From Enterococcus gilvus ATCC BAA-350 (GTDB taxonomy: Bacteria; Bacillota; Bacilli; Lactobacillales; Enterococcaceae): 64,000 nt of DNA. The stretch lies in the NCBI RefSeq assembly GCF_000407545.1, contig NZ_ASWH01000001.1, positions 2,371,501-2,435,500 on the forward strand, in the 5' to 3' direction. A model generated the notes under the pieces. It was not told the DNA's origin and did not search any database. It saw only the letters and a list, made by a program, of their open reading frames with translations. How positions within the stretch are numbered: the stretch's first letter is position 1; every line of letters starts with the position of its first letter. Below, one piece after another: positions 8,732 to 15,918 of this stretch. The position numbers were made by a program, and so were the translations under genes.

Positions 8732-9025
8732 TTATGCTTCTTGAGCGACTGGGTATACAGACACTTGTTTTTTGTCGCGACCTTTACGTTCGAAACGTAC
8801 TACGCCGTCAACTTTAGCAAACAATGTGTCATCGCCACCGATACCTACGTTTACACCAGGGAAAATTTTAGTACCACGTTGGCGATAAAGAATAGATCCA
8901 CCAGTAACAGTTTGACCGTCAGCACGTTTAGCACCTAAACGTTTTGACTCTGAGTCACGTCCGTTAGAAGTTGAACCGCCACCTTTTTTGTGGGCGAATA
9001 ATTGTAAGTTCATATTCATTAACAT
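8732..9025 (-). CDS. rpmA: 50S ribosomal protein L27
   Basis: A 97-residue precursor of L27, whose N-terminus reaches the peptidyl-transferase centre. As in other Firmicutes it carries an N-terminal extension ([11 protein letters not shown]) that the protease Prp must remove, leaving the mature HKKGGGST end. The start at 9025 has AGGAGG eight bases upstream. It is the last gene of an operon with rplU and prp, the standard Firmicutes order. The cleavage motif here is LQLFA rather than the commoner LQFFA. Confidence 0.97.
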   Translation of the reverse strand: MLMNMNLQLFAHKKGGGSTSNGRDSESKRLGAKRADGQTVTGGSILYRQRGTKIFPGVNVGIGGDDTLFAKVDGVVRFERKGRDKKQVSVYPVAQEA

Positions 9026-9037
9026 GAGCTGCACCTC

Positions 9038-9388
9038 CTATGATTTAGATTCTGTTTGGACTTCCATGAAATCCAAATACTCAGTTTCGATTGATTGCAA
9101 GCCTAACAATAAATGTTCTAGCAAGATTTGCGAGATATTCATCTGCTCTTGTGTCATGGAATCATCCAGATTCAACACGACATGAAGATAACCACCTTCA
9201 TCATCGTTGGTCTCGATGTTCGGAATGACACCTGCCAGTGCATCCAGACTATTTACTGTACTGATCGCCAACGCGGAAACGGCAGAACATACGATATCGC
9301 TACCGTAAGGGCCTGCTTCGGCATGACCTGTCAGGGTAAATTCGCTGATTTGACCTGCATGATTTCGAGTGAATGTACCTTTGATCAA
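9038..9388 (-). CDS. prp: Ribosomal-processing cysteine protease Prp
   Basis: A 116-residue cysteine protease (formerly DUF464) that cleaves the N-terminal extension of L27. The catalytic His is in LTGHAEAGPYG and the Cys in SDIVCSAVSA. I chose the TTG at 9388 because AGAAGG lies eight bases upstream and because it places the dyad at His22 and Cys34, the numbering familiar from the staphylococcal enzyme. A GTG three codons earlier overlaps the Shine-Dalgarno. It lies between rplU and rpmA and is co-transcribed with its substrate. Confidence 0.92.
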   Translation of the reverse strand: MIKGTFTRNHAGQISEFTLTGHAEAGPYGSDIVCSAVSALAISTVNSLDALAGVIPNIETNDDEGGYLHVVLNLDDSMTQEQMNISQILLEHLLLGLQSIETEYLDFMEVQTESKS

Positions 9389-9406
9389 CTTAGGCACCTT
9401 CTTTTT

Positions 9407-9715
9407 TTATGCTTTGATTGAGTCAATAACAACTTTAGTGTAAGGTTGACGATGACCTTGTTTACGGTGTGAATGTTTTTTAGGTTTGTATTTGAAAGTA
9501 ACGACTTTCTTTTGTTTGCCGTGTTTTTCAACAGTTCCTTCAACAGTTGCACCTTCAACGATAGGAGCTCCTACTTTCGTAGATTCGCCGCCTACTAAAA
9601 CAACTTGGTCGAAGACAACTTTTTCTCCAGCTTCAGCGTCTAATTTTTCAATGTAGACTGCTTGACCTTCTTCAACTTTGATTTGTTTACCGCCAGTTTT
9701 GATGATTGCGTACAT
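9407..9715 (-). CDS. rplU: 50S ribosomal protein L21
   Basis: The 102-residue L21 protein of the large ribosomal subunit. The N-terminus [18 protein letters not shown] and the C-terminal [17 protein letters not shown] stretch are diagnostic. Start and Shine-Dalgarno (AAGGAGG) are clear. It is the first gene of the rplU-prp-rpmA operon and is preceded by a leader of about 100 bases. Confidence 0.98.
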   Translation of the reverse strand: MYAIIKTGGKQIKVEEGQAVYIEKLDAEAGEKVVFDQVVLVGGESTKVGAPIVEGATVEGTVEKHGKQKKVVTFKYKPKKHSHRKQGHRQPYTKVVIDSIKA

Positions 9716-9716
9716 G

Positions 9717-9822
9717 CTTGTGGCACCTCCTTATAATAGATACTTAGACTCGCCATCCCAAGTGACCGAAGTACTTAATAACTTGTTCTGCGCGGTTGTA
9801 GCTGTGGGTTCCACAATTACAA
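9717..9822 (-). ncRNA. Probable L21 leader (ribosomal protein autoregulatory RNA)
   Basis: About 105 bases of untranslated RNA between the predicted start of transcription and rplU, with GC-rich segments able to pair (for example GTGGAACCCAC and TGGGATGGCGA). Firmicutes commonly have an autoregulatory L21 leader here. Assignment is by position and length; I could not fold or align it. Confidence 0.5.
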
Positions 9823-9829
9823 CATTCAT

Positions 9830-9858
9830 AGTTTACTAAAAAAGATAGGCCAAGTCAA
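9830..9858 (-). promoter_or_regulatory. rplU operon promoter
   Basis: On the minus strand: TTGACT (9853-9858), a 17-base spacer, TAAACT (9830-9835). Transcription would begin near 9823. Confidence 0.6.
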
Positions 9859-9926
9859 TGATTAATTATTGACGGGTGGGCTGCTTTTTTCTACTATTAG
9901 AAGGACGATAAAGTGAGGTGGCAAAA

Positions 9927-10574
9927 ATGGAGTATCCAAAAGAGCTTGTCGATTTAGTGGCAACACGTTCCGAAGGGTTCCAGCTTGAGGGATTTATGGC
10001 AGGTCAAGGACCTCGTCATCCAAAATTAATGCTGCTGGGTGAAGCGCCTGGTCGGAACGAAGTCGTGAATCATATCCCCTTTTCTGGAGCTGCTGGAAAA
10101 GAATTGATCCAAGCGATGACAGCTATCGGGCTTACTCGGGAAAACACCTATATCACCAGTGCGGTCAGAAGCCGCCCCTATAAGATCGTCGAACGGATCA
10201 ACAAGCGGACAAAAGAACCTGAGACCGTGTACCCTAATCGAACACCGACCAAAAAAGAGATTCTGGCTCATGCCCCGATCTTGGACTATGAACTGTCGGT
10301 GATCCAGCCAACGATCATTGCAACATTAGGCAATATCGGTTTGCAACGGCTGCTCGGACCCAAATGGCAGATCAGCGAACGCCATGGCGACGTCTATCGG
10401 GGACCTGTTTTAGAATTGACCGCCGACCAAAACAACTACCAACAGTCAAAACAAGCATACACCGTTCTCCCACTTTTCCATCCCGCGGCAGTGTTTTACA
10501 ACCGTAAGTTGAGTGAGACGATCACGGAGGACTGGGCCTTATTAGGAAACCTACTAGAGAAAGAGGAAAAATAA
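9927..10574 (+). CDS. Uracil-DNA glycosylase family protein
   Basis: A 215-residue protein of the UDG superfamily, which removes uracil or related bases from DNA. Motif 1 is GEAPGRNE (38-45), followed by PFSGAAGK (51-58); the C-terminal motif is FHPAAVFYN. It resembles family 4/5 enzymes but I see no four-cysteine iron-sulfur cluster, so the substrate is uncertain. The ATG at 9927 follows GAGGTG; an upstream GTG lies inside that Shine-Dalgarno. The stop overlaps the next gene's ATG (TAATG), so the two are translationally coupled. Confidence 0.85.
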   Translation: MEYPKELVDLVATRSEGFQLEGFMAGQGPRHPKLMLLGEAPGRNEVVNHIPFSGAAGKELIQAMTAIGLTRENTYITSAVRSRPYKIVERINKRTKEPETVYPNRTPTKKEILAHAPILDYELSVIQPTIIATLGNIGLQRLLGPKWQISERHGDVYRGPVLELTADQNNYQQSKQAYTVLPLFHPAAVFYNRKLSETITEDWALLGNLLEKEEK

Positions 10575-11242
10575 TGCGCAATGAAATGATGTACCGACCA
10601 ATAATCAATGAAGATATTCTGCACTATTTACGAACCGAACAGAAGCAACTGACTGGATCACTGGGTGACTTAGAAGCACTTGCCCATGAGAATGGCGTGC
10701 CGGTGATTCCCCACGAGACAGTTGTCTTCTTGCAATTTTTACTGAAGCAAAAACAACCAAAGAGCGTCCTAGAGATCGGGACCGCCATCGGATTTTCTGC
10801 CAGCTTAATGGCTGAATCCCTTGGGAAAGAAGCAAAGATCACAACGATCGATCGCTTCCCGGTCATGATCGAAAAGGCCAAAGCAAACTTTGAAAAACTG
10901 GGCTTGGCAGACCAAGTGACCTTATTAGAAGGCGATGCAGCGGACATTCTCAGCACGTTGGAAGGTCCCTATGATTTTATTTTCATGGACAGTGCTAAAT
11001 CAAAATACATTGCCTTCTTACCCGAATGTCTGCGACTTCTATCAGACGATGGCGTCCTGATGGTGGATGATATTTTCCAAGCAGGCACCGTCTTGCAGCC
11101 GATCGAGGATATCCCCCGCAAGAACCGGGCGATCCATCGTCATTTGAATGAATTTTTAGAGGTGGTCACCACTTCTCCTGAACTTACTTCTACGCTGCTT
11201 CCGTTAGGGGATGGCGTGGCACTGATCTCAAAAAACAACTAA
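10574..11242 (+). CDS. trmR: tRNA 5-hydroxyuridine methyltransferase-like O-methyltransferase
   Basis: A 222-residue SAM-dependent methyltransferase of the O-methyltransferase 3 family. The SAM loop is VLEIGTAIGFSA, with IFMDSAKSKY and the metal-site segment LMVDDIF further on. In Bacillus the close family member TrmR methylates 5-hydroxyuridine at the wobble position of tRNA; catechol-type enzymes share the fold. Family is firm; the tRNA role is inferred from similarity and from the common genomic pairing with other information-processing genes. It overlaps the preceding gene by one base and ends at a terminator. Confidence 0.8.
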   Translation: MRNEMMYRPIINEDILHYLRTEQKQLTGSLGDLEALAHENGVPVIPHETVVFLQFLLKQKQPKSVLEIGTAIGFSASLMAESLGKEAKITTIDRFPVMIEKAKANFEKLGLADQVTLLEGDAADILSTLEGPYDFIFMDSAKSKYIAFLPECLRLLSDDGVLMVDDIFQAGTVLQPIEDIPRKNRAIHRHLNEFLEVVTTSPELTSTLLPLGDGVALISKNN

Positions 11243-11248
11243 ACATTT

Positions 11249-11286
11249 GGCGGAAATTTGAAACTTTTTTGAATTTCTGCCTTTTT
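11249..11286 (+). terminator. Terminator after trmR
   Basis: Ten-bp stem GGCGGAAATT / AATTTCTGCC (one G-U pair) followed by TTTTT. Confidence 0.7.
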
Positions 11287-11342
11287 ACTTGTACATCAAG
11301 AAAATCGGCGTACACTAGGGAACTGAAATGGAGGAATTGCCT

Positions 11343-12182
11343 GTGAAGAACAAAAAAATTTGGGGCGCCCTAGCAATTCTATTGGTGTGTATTCTCGGAT
11401 TGATCCTATTCGAAACAAAAGACCGCGTGCATGCATCAAAAAGTTCGACTGACCCCTTGCCAATACCGGCACCAGTCATCATGGTTCCCGGTACAAATGG
11501 AGATGTCAATCGATTTGACAGTCTCGTTGATTCGTTAAAACAGACAGAAAAAAATGTCGATGAAATAAAAATCACGGTCAACAAGGATGATTCCATCACC
11601 TCTTCAGGGCGTTTTACAAAAAAGACAAAGCGTCCCATCATCGCTGTTGCTTTCGAGGACGGAACAGACCCCTCCTTGCCGAAACAATCACGCTGGTTCC
11701 AAAAGGCATTAGAATACGCGGAAAAATCATATACCTTCAACACCTATGATTACTTGGGCTATTCCAATGGCGGACTGATCATCACCGGGTATTTGGAAAA
11801 CGAGCAAAAGAGCAACGATCCTGCACTTTCACACTTGATCACGCTTGGGTCCCCTTATAACGATACGTCTTGGGAGTACAATGACAACAGCGCGACCTTT
11901 ACAAAACCAAAGGCCGAAAGCGACTTATTGAAATACTATTTAAAAAATAAACAAAACATCCCAAAAAACATCACCGTCTACAACATCGCTGGCAATTGCG
12001 GCGAACAGAACACAGATATGACGGTCCCATTGACTAGTGTATTGGCCGGGCGCTTGATATACGGCGACAGTGAGACATACAAAGAAATCATTGTGGACGA
12101 GCAAGCTGATCACGGATCTCTGGTCGAAAATCCAAAAACATTGAAGCTGATCAAAGAATATCTCTTTGAATCAGTAAAATAA
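11343..12182 (+). CDS. Membrane-anchored alpha/beta hydrolase (DUF915)
   Basis: A 279-residue hydrolase with one N-terminal hydrophobic segment (about 7-23), a signal anchor that puts the enzyme outside the cell. The nucleophile is Ser141 in the elbow GYSNGG; His257 (ADHGSL) and an Asp near 225 (NTDMTVPL) complete the likely triad. DUF915 enzymes are common in lactic acid bacteria and are usually esterase-like; the substrate is not known. The GTG start at 11343 has GGAGG eight bases upstream, better placed than the ATG that precedes the Shine-Dalgarno. It is the last chromosomal protein gene before tRNA-Arg. Confidence 0.82.
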   Translation: MKNKKIWGALAILLVCILGLILFETKDRVHASKSSTDPLPIPAPVIMVPGTNGDVNRFDSLVDSLKQTEKNVDEIKITVNKDDSITSSGRFTKKTKRPIIAVAFEDGTDPSLPKQSRWFQKALEYAEKSYTFNTYDYLGYSNGGLIITGYLENEQKSNDPALSHLITLGSPYNDTSWEYNDNSATFTKPKAESDLLKYYLKNKQNIPKNITVYNIAGNCGEQNTDMTVPLTSVLAGRLIYGDSETYKEIIVDEQADHGSLVENPKTLKLIKEYLFESVK

Positions 12183-12192
12183 CGAATTAGGA

Positions 12193-12221
12193 TTGACATT
12201 CAAGGGTAGTTTTTCTATAAT
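12193..12221 (+). promoter_or_regulatory. tRNA-Arg promoter
   Basis: A perfect consensus sigma-A promoter: TTGACA (12193-12198), 17-base spacer, TATAAT (12216-12221), 21 bases before the tRNA. Confidence 0.9.
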
Positions 12222-12242
12222 AGCAATTGTTGCAAAACTACT

Positions 12243-12316
12243 GTCACAGTAGCTCAGCTGGATAGAGCATCCGCCTTCTAAGCGGACGGTCGGGGGTTCG
12301 AATCCCTCCTGTGATG
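12243..12316 (+). tRNA. tRNA-Arg (anticodon TCT)
   Basis: A 74-base cloverleaf: acceptor GTCACAG/CTGTGAT, D arm GCTCAGCTGGATAGAGC, anticodon loop CTTCTAA with anticodon TCT, and T loop TTCGAAT. CCA is not encoded. Its 3' end is the phage attachment core, so the gene is kept intact by integration while its downstream sequence is replaced. Confidence 0.95.
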
Positions 12317-12318
12317 TA
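12306..12318 (+). other. attL: attL core of the prophage
   Basis: CTCCTGTGATGTA covers the 3' T-stem and acceptor of tRNA-Arg and recurs exactly at 52154-52166 next to the integrase gene. Sequences on either side of the two copies diverge at once. Confidence 0.88.
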
Positions 12319-12321
12319 TTC

Positions 12322-12360
12322 AAGCCTCTAGGAACGCTGATTCCTAGAGGCTTTTTGTTT
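12322..12360 (+). terminator. Phage-supplied terminator after tRNA-Arg
   Basis: A perfect 13-bp stem AAGCCTCTAGGAA / TTCCTAGAGGCTT with a U-rich tail, four bases inside attL. It replaces the chromosomal terminator now stranded beyond attR. Confidence 0.85.
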
Positions 12361-12492
12361 TGCCATGTGCCAAAATTGAGCCAAAAGACTTCTATGTATT
12401 TCTTTTTATTATTTATGTTTGATTCCTATTTTTCTCTAAGTAGTGATACAATATTTATAACAATAAATACTCATAAGAAAGAAGGGGAAACT

Positions 12493-13677
12493 TTGAAAAA
12501 GATTGTTGGTATTTTATCACTATTACTACTAACCGTAATAGTTACAGCGTGTGGAAACAATGTTACAACTAAAGATTTGAAAGCGCATGATTGGCAAATG
12601 GATATGGAAGAAAATAAAGAAGATATAAATTTTAAGGTGTCCTTTAGCGATCATGTAATGACATGGGCCCCAGACATGTCTACTATGAAAAGTGAAGCAT
12701 CTGATGAATGGGAAAAGATGGGAGAAGATTTAGGAAAGCAAATAGCTGGAGAAATAAAATATAAAGTCGAGTACGAGTTGAAAGGAAAAACAATCCATCT
12801 TAAAGAAGCTGATTTAAAATTGGATGATGATTATACTATCCAGAGAGACGGTAAGGATATTGTACTTACTCCGGATAAAAAAGATGCGAAAAAATTAGTT
12901 TTAATTCCTTATTCAAATAAAACTTCTAAGACAAAATCATCCAGCACAAAACCAACGTCTGAAAAGAAAAAGTCTGTAGACTTGAATCGTGTCATTGATA
13001 AGTTTAAAAAAGACGGACTAGAAGTAAATGAACCAAGAAAAATGACTAAAGATGATTACGGAATGGCTCCTCTGAAAGCAAAAGAAGGATTAGTATTCGG
13101 TGTGCAGATGGGTTCTGATGGGGAATATCAAAATGCTAGGATTTTTTCATTTGAATCAGAAAGCGATCTTAAGGATACGCAGAGTTATTACGATGACCTT
13201 GGAAAGGCATCCTCAGCCACCTTTTCTTATACAGCTGCTGATAAAGACAAGCTAGTTTTGATGCAGTTTAATGGAGATTTGCCTATAGAGGTTGTAGATA
13301 AATATGTAAATAATGCGGATCTTACTTTAACACCAGTAAGTTTCGATACAGATTCTTCAGATTCTCAAGATATGCAAGATGAGAGCATAAACAGTTCTTC
13401 TGTTGAGACGGAACCCGAGCAGCAACTGACGCCTCAACAACAGCCGGCTCAGCAACAATCAGAACAACCAAGCCAGCAAGCAGATACTCAACAGGCAACA
13501 CCTAGTGAAGATTCACAAAGCGAAGCAAATGCTCAGTACGGAACAGCTCAAGCTGGCGAAGGACCTCGTCAGATTGCCGGGCGATATGGTATGAGTGTTG
13601 ATGAATTTTTAGAAATGAATGGCATGAACCAAGATAATTTTTACTTTAACCCTGGACAAGAAGTCAGAGTCAAATAA
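12493..13677 (+). CDS. Phage-encoded LysM lipoprotein (cargo)
   Basis: A 394-residue predicted lipoprotein. The TTG at 12493 follows GAAGGGG and opens a signal peptide with lipobox VTAC (lipidated Cys20). A long middle region of unknown fold leads to a Gln/Pro/Ser-rich wall-spanning linker, then a C-terminal LysM domain (about 349-394) that should bind peptidoglycan. A longer in-frame upstream extension lacks a ribosome-binding site and would spoil the signal peptide. The gene lies just inside attL, is transcribed against the phage late genes and has its own terminator: a lysogenic-conversion arrangement. Effects on the cell surface or superinfection are inference. Confidence 0.8.
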   Translation: MKKIVGILSLLLLTVIVTACGNNVTTKDLKAHDWQMDMEENKEDINFKVSFSDHVMTWAPDMSTMKSEASDEWEKMGEDLGKQIAGEIKYKVEYELKGKTIHLKEADLKLDDDYTIQRDGKDIVLTPDKKDAKKLVLIPYSNKTSKTKSSSTKPTSEKKKSVDLNRVIDKFKKDGLEVNEPRKMTKDDYGMAPLKAKEGLVFGVQMGSDGEYQNARIFSFESESDLKDTQSYYDDLGKASSATFSYTAADKDKLVLMQFNGDLPIEVVDKYVNNADLTLTPVSFDTDSSDSQDMQDESINSSSVETEPEQQLTPQQQPAQQQSEQPSQQADTQQATPSEDSQSEANAQYGTAQAGEGPRQIAGRYGMSVDEFLEMNGMNQDNFYFNPGQEVRVK

Positions 13678-13680
13678 TAC

Positions 13681-13727
13681 AAAAAAACACCCTCCACAAC
13701 CAATTAAGGCTGTAGAGGGTTTATTTT
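13681..13727. terminator. Bidirectional terminator between the lipoprotein gene and the phage tRNA
   Basis: An imperfect 13-bp stem (ACCCTCCACAACC / GGCTGTAGAGGGT) with T-rich sequence to the right and A-rich to the left, so it can stop transcription from both convergent genes. Confidence 0.75.
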
Positions 13728-13728
13728 A

Positions 13729-13802
13729 TGTACCCTGTAGGACTCGAACCTACGACCGGACGGTTATGAGCCGTCTGCTCTAACCAACTGAGCTAAGGGT
13801 AC
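13729..13802 (-). tRNA. Phage-encoded tRNA with anticodon CAT (Met or lysidine-type Ile2)
   Basis: A 74-base cloverleaf on the minus strand: acceptor GTACCCT/AGGGTAC, D arm GCTCAGTTGGTTAGAGC, anticodon loop CTCATAA, T loop TTCGAGT. CCA is not encoded. CAT can be elongator Met or, if C34 is modified to lysidine, Ile for AUA codons; the AT-rich phage genome makes the second attractive, but identity cannot be settled by eye. A strong promoter lies about 75 bases upstream. Confidence 0.9.
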
Positions 13803-13878
13803 TAAATAGACTGGTGGAAAGTTAGGGATTCCCACCAGCCTATAAACAGAATTGTTAGCAATTACACTAACGTAGTTA

Positions 13879-13906
13879 ATTATATCAAACACTTTTTTTG
13901 TGTCAA
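13879..13906 (-). promoter_or_regulatory. Promoter of the phage tRNA
   Basis: On the minus strand: TTGACA (13901-13906), 16-base spacer, TATAAT (13879-13884). The leader between it and the tRNA holds an inverted repeat CTGGTGG / CCACCAG. Confidence 0.8.
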
Positions 13907-13907
13907 A

Positions 13908-14126
13908 TTGAGTAAAATTGTTCTTGCGCTAACGAGTGAACAAGAACCACAACGATACTTACTTATAAGAGTTCCTACTACGGATATGACTGGTATAATT
14001 CAAATTAACTTCAAAATAAATTATAAAAAAGGATCATATGAGTTTTCTCCAAATATGAGAAATGGCCATGAAGATAAAGTCGTTCTTAAAGTAAAAAAAA
14101 CTTTAACAAGCTTTATTAATAAATAA
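13908..14126 (+). CDS. Small hypothetical reading frame, possibly a gene remnant
   Basis: A 72-codon frame with lysine-rich, protein-like composition, opening at a TTG with no ribosome-binding site. The start region overlaps the tRNA promoter on the other strand. It may be the 3' remnant of a longer gene or non-coding. An internal ATG (MTGIIQINFK) is equally possible. Confidence 0.25.
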   Translation: MSKIVLALTSEQEPQRYLLIRVPTTDMTGIIQINFKINYKKGSYEFSPNMRNGHEDKVVLKVKKTLTSFINK

Positions 14127-14240
14127 TCATTTTCTTGATAGATACAAAAAAAACAATCCTAGAGCAATCAATACTACTCCTAGTATAAATGTTTTAATAA
14201 ATTCAACATTAGTTAACACGCCAATAAAAATCTGCTTCAT
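14127..14240 (-). CDS. 37-residue single-span membrane peptide downstream of the endolysin
   Basis: Translation gives MKQIFIGVLTNVEFIKTF, then a hydrophobic helix (about residues 18-33) and a basic end, SRK. AAAGG lies nine bases before the ATG. It is the last leftward gene, separated from the endolysin stop by a perfect 12-bp hairpin. It resembles no family I can name; a lysis accessory or small membrane protein are possibilities. Confidence 0.55.
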   Translation of the reverse strand: MKQIFIGVLTNVEFIKTFILGVVLIALGLFFLYLSRK

Positions 14241-14255
14241 AATTAATTACCTTTT

Positions 14256-14285
14256 AACTCCCTTTGCTATTTCGCAAAGGGAGTT
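14256..14285. terminator. Hairpin between the endolysin and the membrane peptide
   Basis: A perfect 12-bp stem AACTCCCTTTGC / GCAAAGGGAGTT. The U-rich tail is on the plus strand; on the minus strand it is followed by AAAAGG, the ribosome-binding site of the small gene. It could terminate rightward transcription or act as an RNA-processing element. Confidence 0.5.
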
Positions 14286-14292
14286 CTTTCTT

Positions 14293-15300
14293 TTATTTAA
14301 TATCGTGGTACCAGCGCGTTTCATAAAAGTCTTGGAAACCTCCACTAGTATTACCTTTAGCGTCATTTGTTGCACGAGTCATAATAATTACTGACTTGCC
14401 ACTAAACTGTTTCGCATTAAAGTTCACATCGTAGCCAACACTTCCAGTTGTACGATAGGCTGCGTTTACATCTGGTCTAGCAATTCCAGGTGCTTTTTGG
14501 CGTGCTAACTCTTTGCCAGTGGTCCGATCAATAATAAATACATATTGATACTTATAATTAGCGATATGCCAACCACGAGCCTTCAAGGTGTTTCCGATTC
14601 TCCCCCATTGATCAACATGAGCATGGTTGCCTTTGCCATCATTCATTACGGAATATCCAGATCCTGCGGTAGTTGGATCTACAGGTTTACTTGGTGTCGG
14701 TGCAGGTTTGTTTTCATTTGATTCAAATCCATACTTCACATCATGCGCAAATTGCGCTTGAGACACACCTTGACTTGCTAAGTAACCGTATGGGTCCGTA
14801 TGGTCGCCCCACCAGTTCGTAGAAATGTATTGGTGACTAATGACCCCTTTGCCGCCTACTGGACTATCTACAGTAAGAGGGATGTTGAACCGTTTCGCAC
14901 TGTCGCGGATTAATTCAATGTAAACCTTATAATTCTGCTTAAAGAGTGCAGGATTAGGCGTTGCCTGCAATTCGATTTGTACTGGAGAATTGGAATTAGC
15001 ATACGAACCCCCTCCGTACTGCACATAACCTGGTTCACCTACTTGATAAACAATGCCATCACCAACGATATAAGCAGTATAGGCATTTGCCCAATTTCGT
15101 TTCATGAAGGTCGCTTCGTTACGACCTGTTGCATTTGGATTTGCCGTATCATGGGCGACAATGTAATTTGGATTTGCTCGAATTGAACTCCCCTCACCAG
15201 GGCCTAAATTAAATTCGTTGTTGATGGTATATGCAAAACCTGTTGTCGGCAATAAAAAAAGAGCCATTAAAAGGCTCAATAAAGTAATTTTCTTTTTCAT
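14293..15300 (-). CDS. Phage endolysin, N-acetylmuramoyl-L-alanine amidase with signal peptide
   Basis: A 335-residue lysin that cuts between muramic acid and the peptide stem. It begins with a Sec-type signal (KKK, hydrophobic 5-20, cleavage likely after GFA at 23). The Amidase_2 domain (about 25-185) carries zinc ligands His50, His156 and Asp169. A Pro-rich linker (about 198-212) leads to a C-terminal wall-binding module (about 215-335) seen in enterococcal lysins. The ATG at 15300 has AAGGAGG upstream. It follows the holin by one base. A true signal peptide implies export independent of the holin, as in some oenococcal and lactobacillar phages. Confidence 0.9.
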   Translation of the reverse strand: MKKKITLLSLLMALFLLPTTGFAYTINNEFNLGPGEGSSIRANPNYIVAHDTANPNATGRNEATFMKRNWANAYTAYIVGDGIVYQVGEPGYVQYGGGSYANSNSPVQIELQATPNPALFKQNYKVYIELIRDSAKRFNIPLTVDSPVGGKGVISHQYISTNWWGDHTDPYGYLASQGVSQAQFAHDVKYGFESNENKPAPTPSKPVDPTTAGSGYSVMNDGKGNHAHVDQWGRIGNTLKARGWHIANYKYQYVFIIDRTTGKELARQKAPGIARPDVNAAYRTTGSVGYDVNFNAKQFSGKSVIIMTRATNDAKGNTSGGFQDFYETRWYHDIK

Positions 15301-15301
15301 T

Positions 15302-15709
15302 TTAGTCCTCCTTATGATCGTGATTATCCCGAATTTGTAAAAAAGCATCTTTAATTTGATCTGGAAAATTAATGAACACTGAAATGTTTTCTAAGAAGCT
15401 AATGCCTTCATTCGCCAAATAGAACATGATAACAATTTCGCGAAGCGGGATTGAACTACCGATCACTTTTTCTACTTCCACCGCTACTGCAATAACTACA
15501 AAGATCAACACCTTGCGAATCAATCCAATAAAGCCGATTCTGCTGCTGATCTCTTTCAAATTCCATGCTTTTAATAATCCAGTTAAGTAATCCACAATTA
15601 CCAAATATACCAACGCGTGCAAAATTGCATCCATCCCTCCAAGCCAACTAACGACAACACCACCCAACACCCCTGTTACAATAGATGCTGCATTTAAATA
15701 TTTTTCCAA
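15302..15709 (-). CDS. Phage holin (toxin-secretion/phage-lysis holin family)
   Basis: A 135-residue membrane protein with about three helices (11-30, 33-50, 66-86) and a charged C-terminus DNHDHKED, matching the holin family next to Gram-positive endolysins. It times lysis by permeabilising the membrane. The TTG at 15709 has AAAGGAG eight bases upstream and is preferred to an earlier TTG that precedes the Shine-Dalgarno. Adjacent to the endolysin. Confidence 0.85.
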   Translation of the reverse strand: MEKYLNAASIVTGVLGGVVVSWLGGMDAILHALVYLVIVDYLTGLLKAWNLKEISSRIGFIGLIRKVLIFVVIAVAVEVEKVIGSSIPLREIVIMFYLANEGISFLENISVFINFPDQIKDAFLQIRDNHDHKED

Positions 15710-15732
15710 ATTATTCACTCCTTTCAAAATAG

Positions 15733-15760
15733 AAAACGACCGGCTAAAAAGCCGATCGCT
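15733..15760 (-). terminator. Hairpin upstream of the holin
   Basis: Nine-bp stem CGATCGGCT / AGCCGGTCG (one T-G pair) followed by TTTT on the minus strand, between the CD1375-like gene and the holin. Confidence 0.5.
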
Positions 15761-15779
15761 CCAACTACTACATATCTAG

Positions 15780-15917
15780 TTATTTTGTTTCTTCTTGCTT
15801 TTTTGCATCATTCACGATTTCAGTCACTTGATCTAAAATTGATGCAGGTACTGTTTCAATTTTGCGCTTTCCATCAATTACGTGAGTTGCGTAAAGCATA
15901 GCTAATGCTGAATACAT
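15780..15917 (-). CDS. CD1375-like small phage protein
   Basis: A 45-residue protein starting MYSALAMLYATHVIDG, the pattern of the short CD1375 family found between baseplate and holin genes in many Gram-positive phages. Function unknown. A very strong Shine-Dalgarno (AAAGGAGGAG) precedes the ATG. Confidence 0.7.
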   Translation of the reverse strand: MYSALAMLYATHVIDGKRKIETVPASILDQVTEIVNDAKKQEETK

Positions 15918-15918
15918 A

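Noticed and set aside
12355..12492. N-terminal extension of the LysM lipoprotein
   Set aside because: The upstream ATG lies inside the phage terminator tail, lacks a Shine-Dalgarno and would put about 46 residues before an otherwise typical lipoprotein signal.
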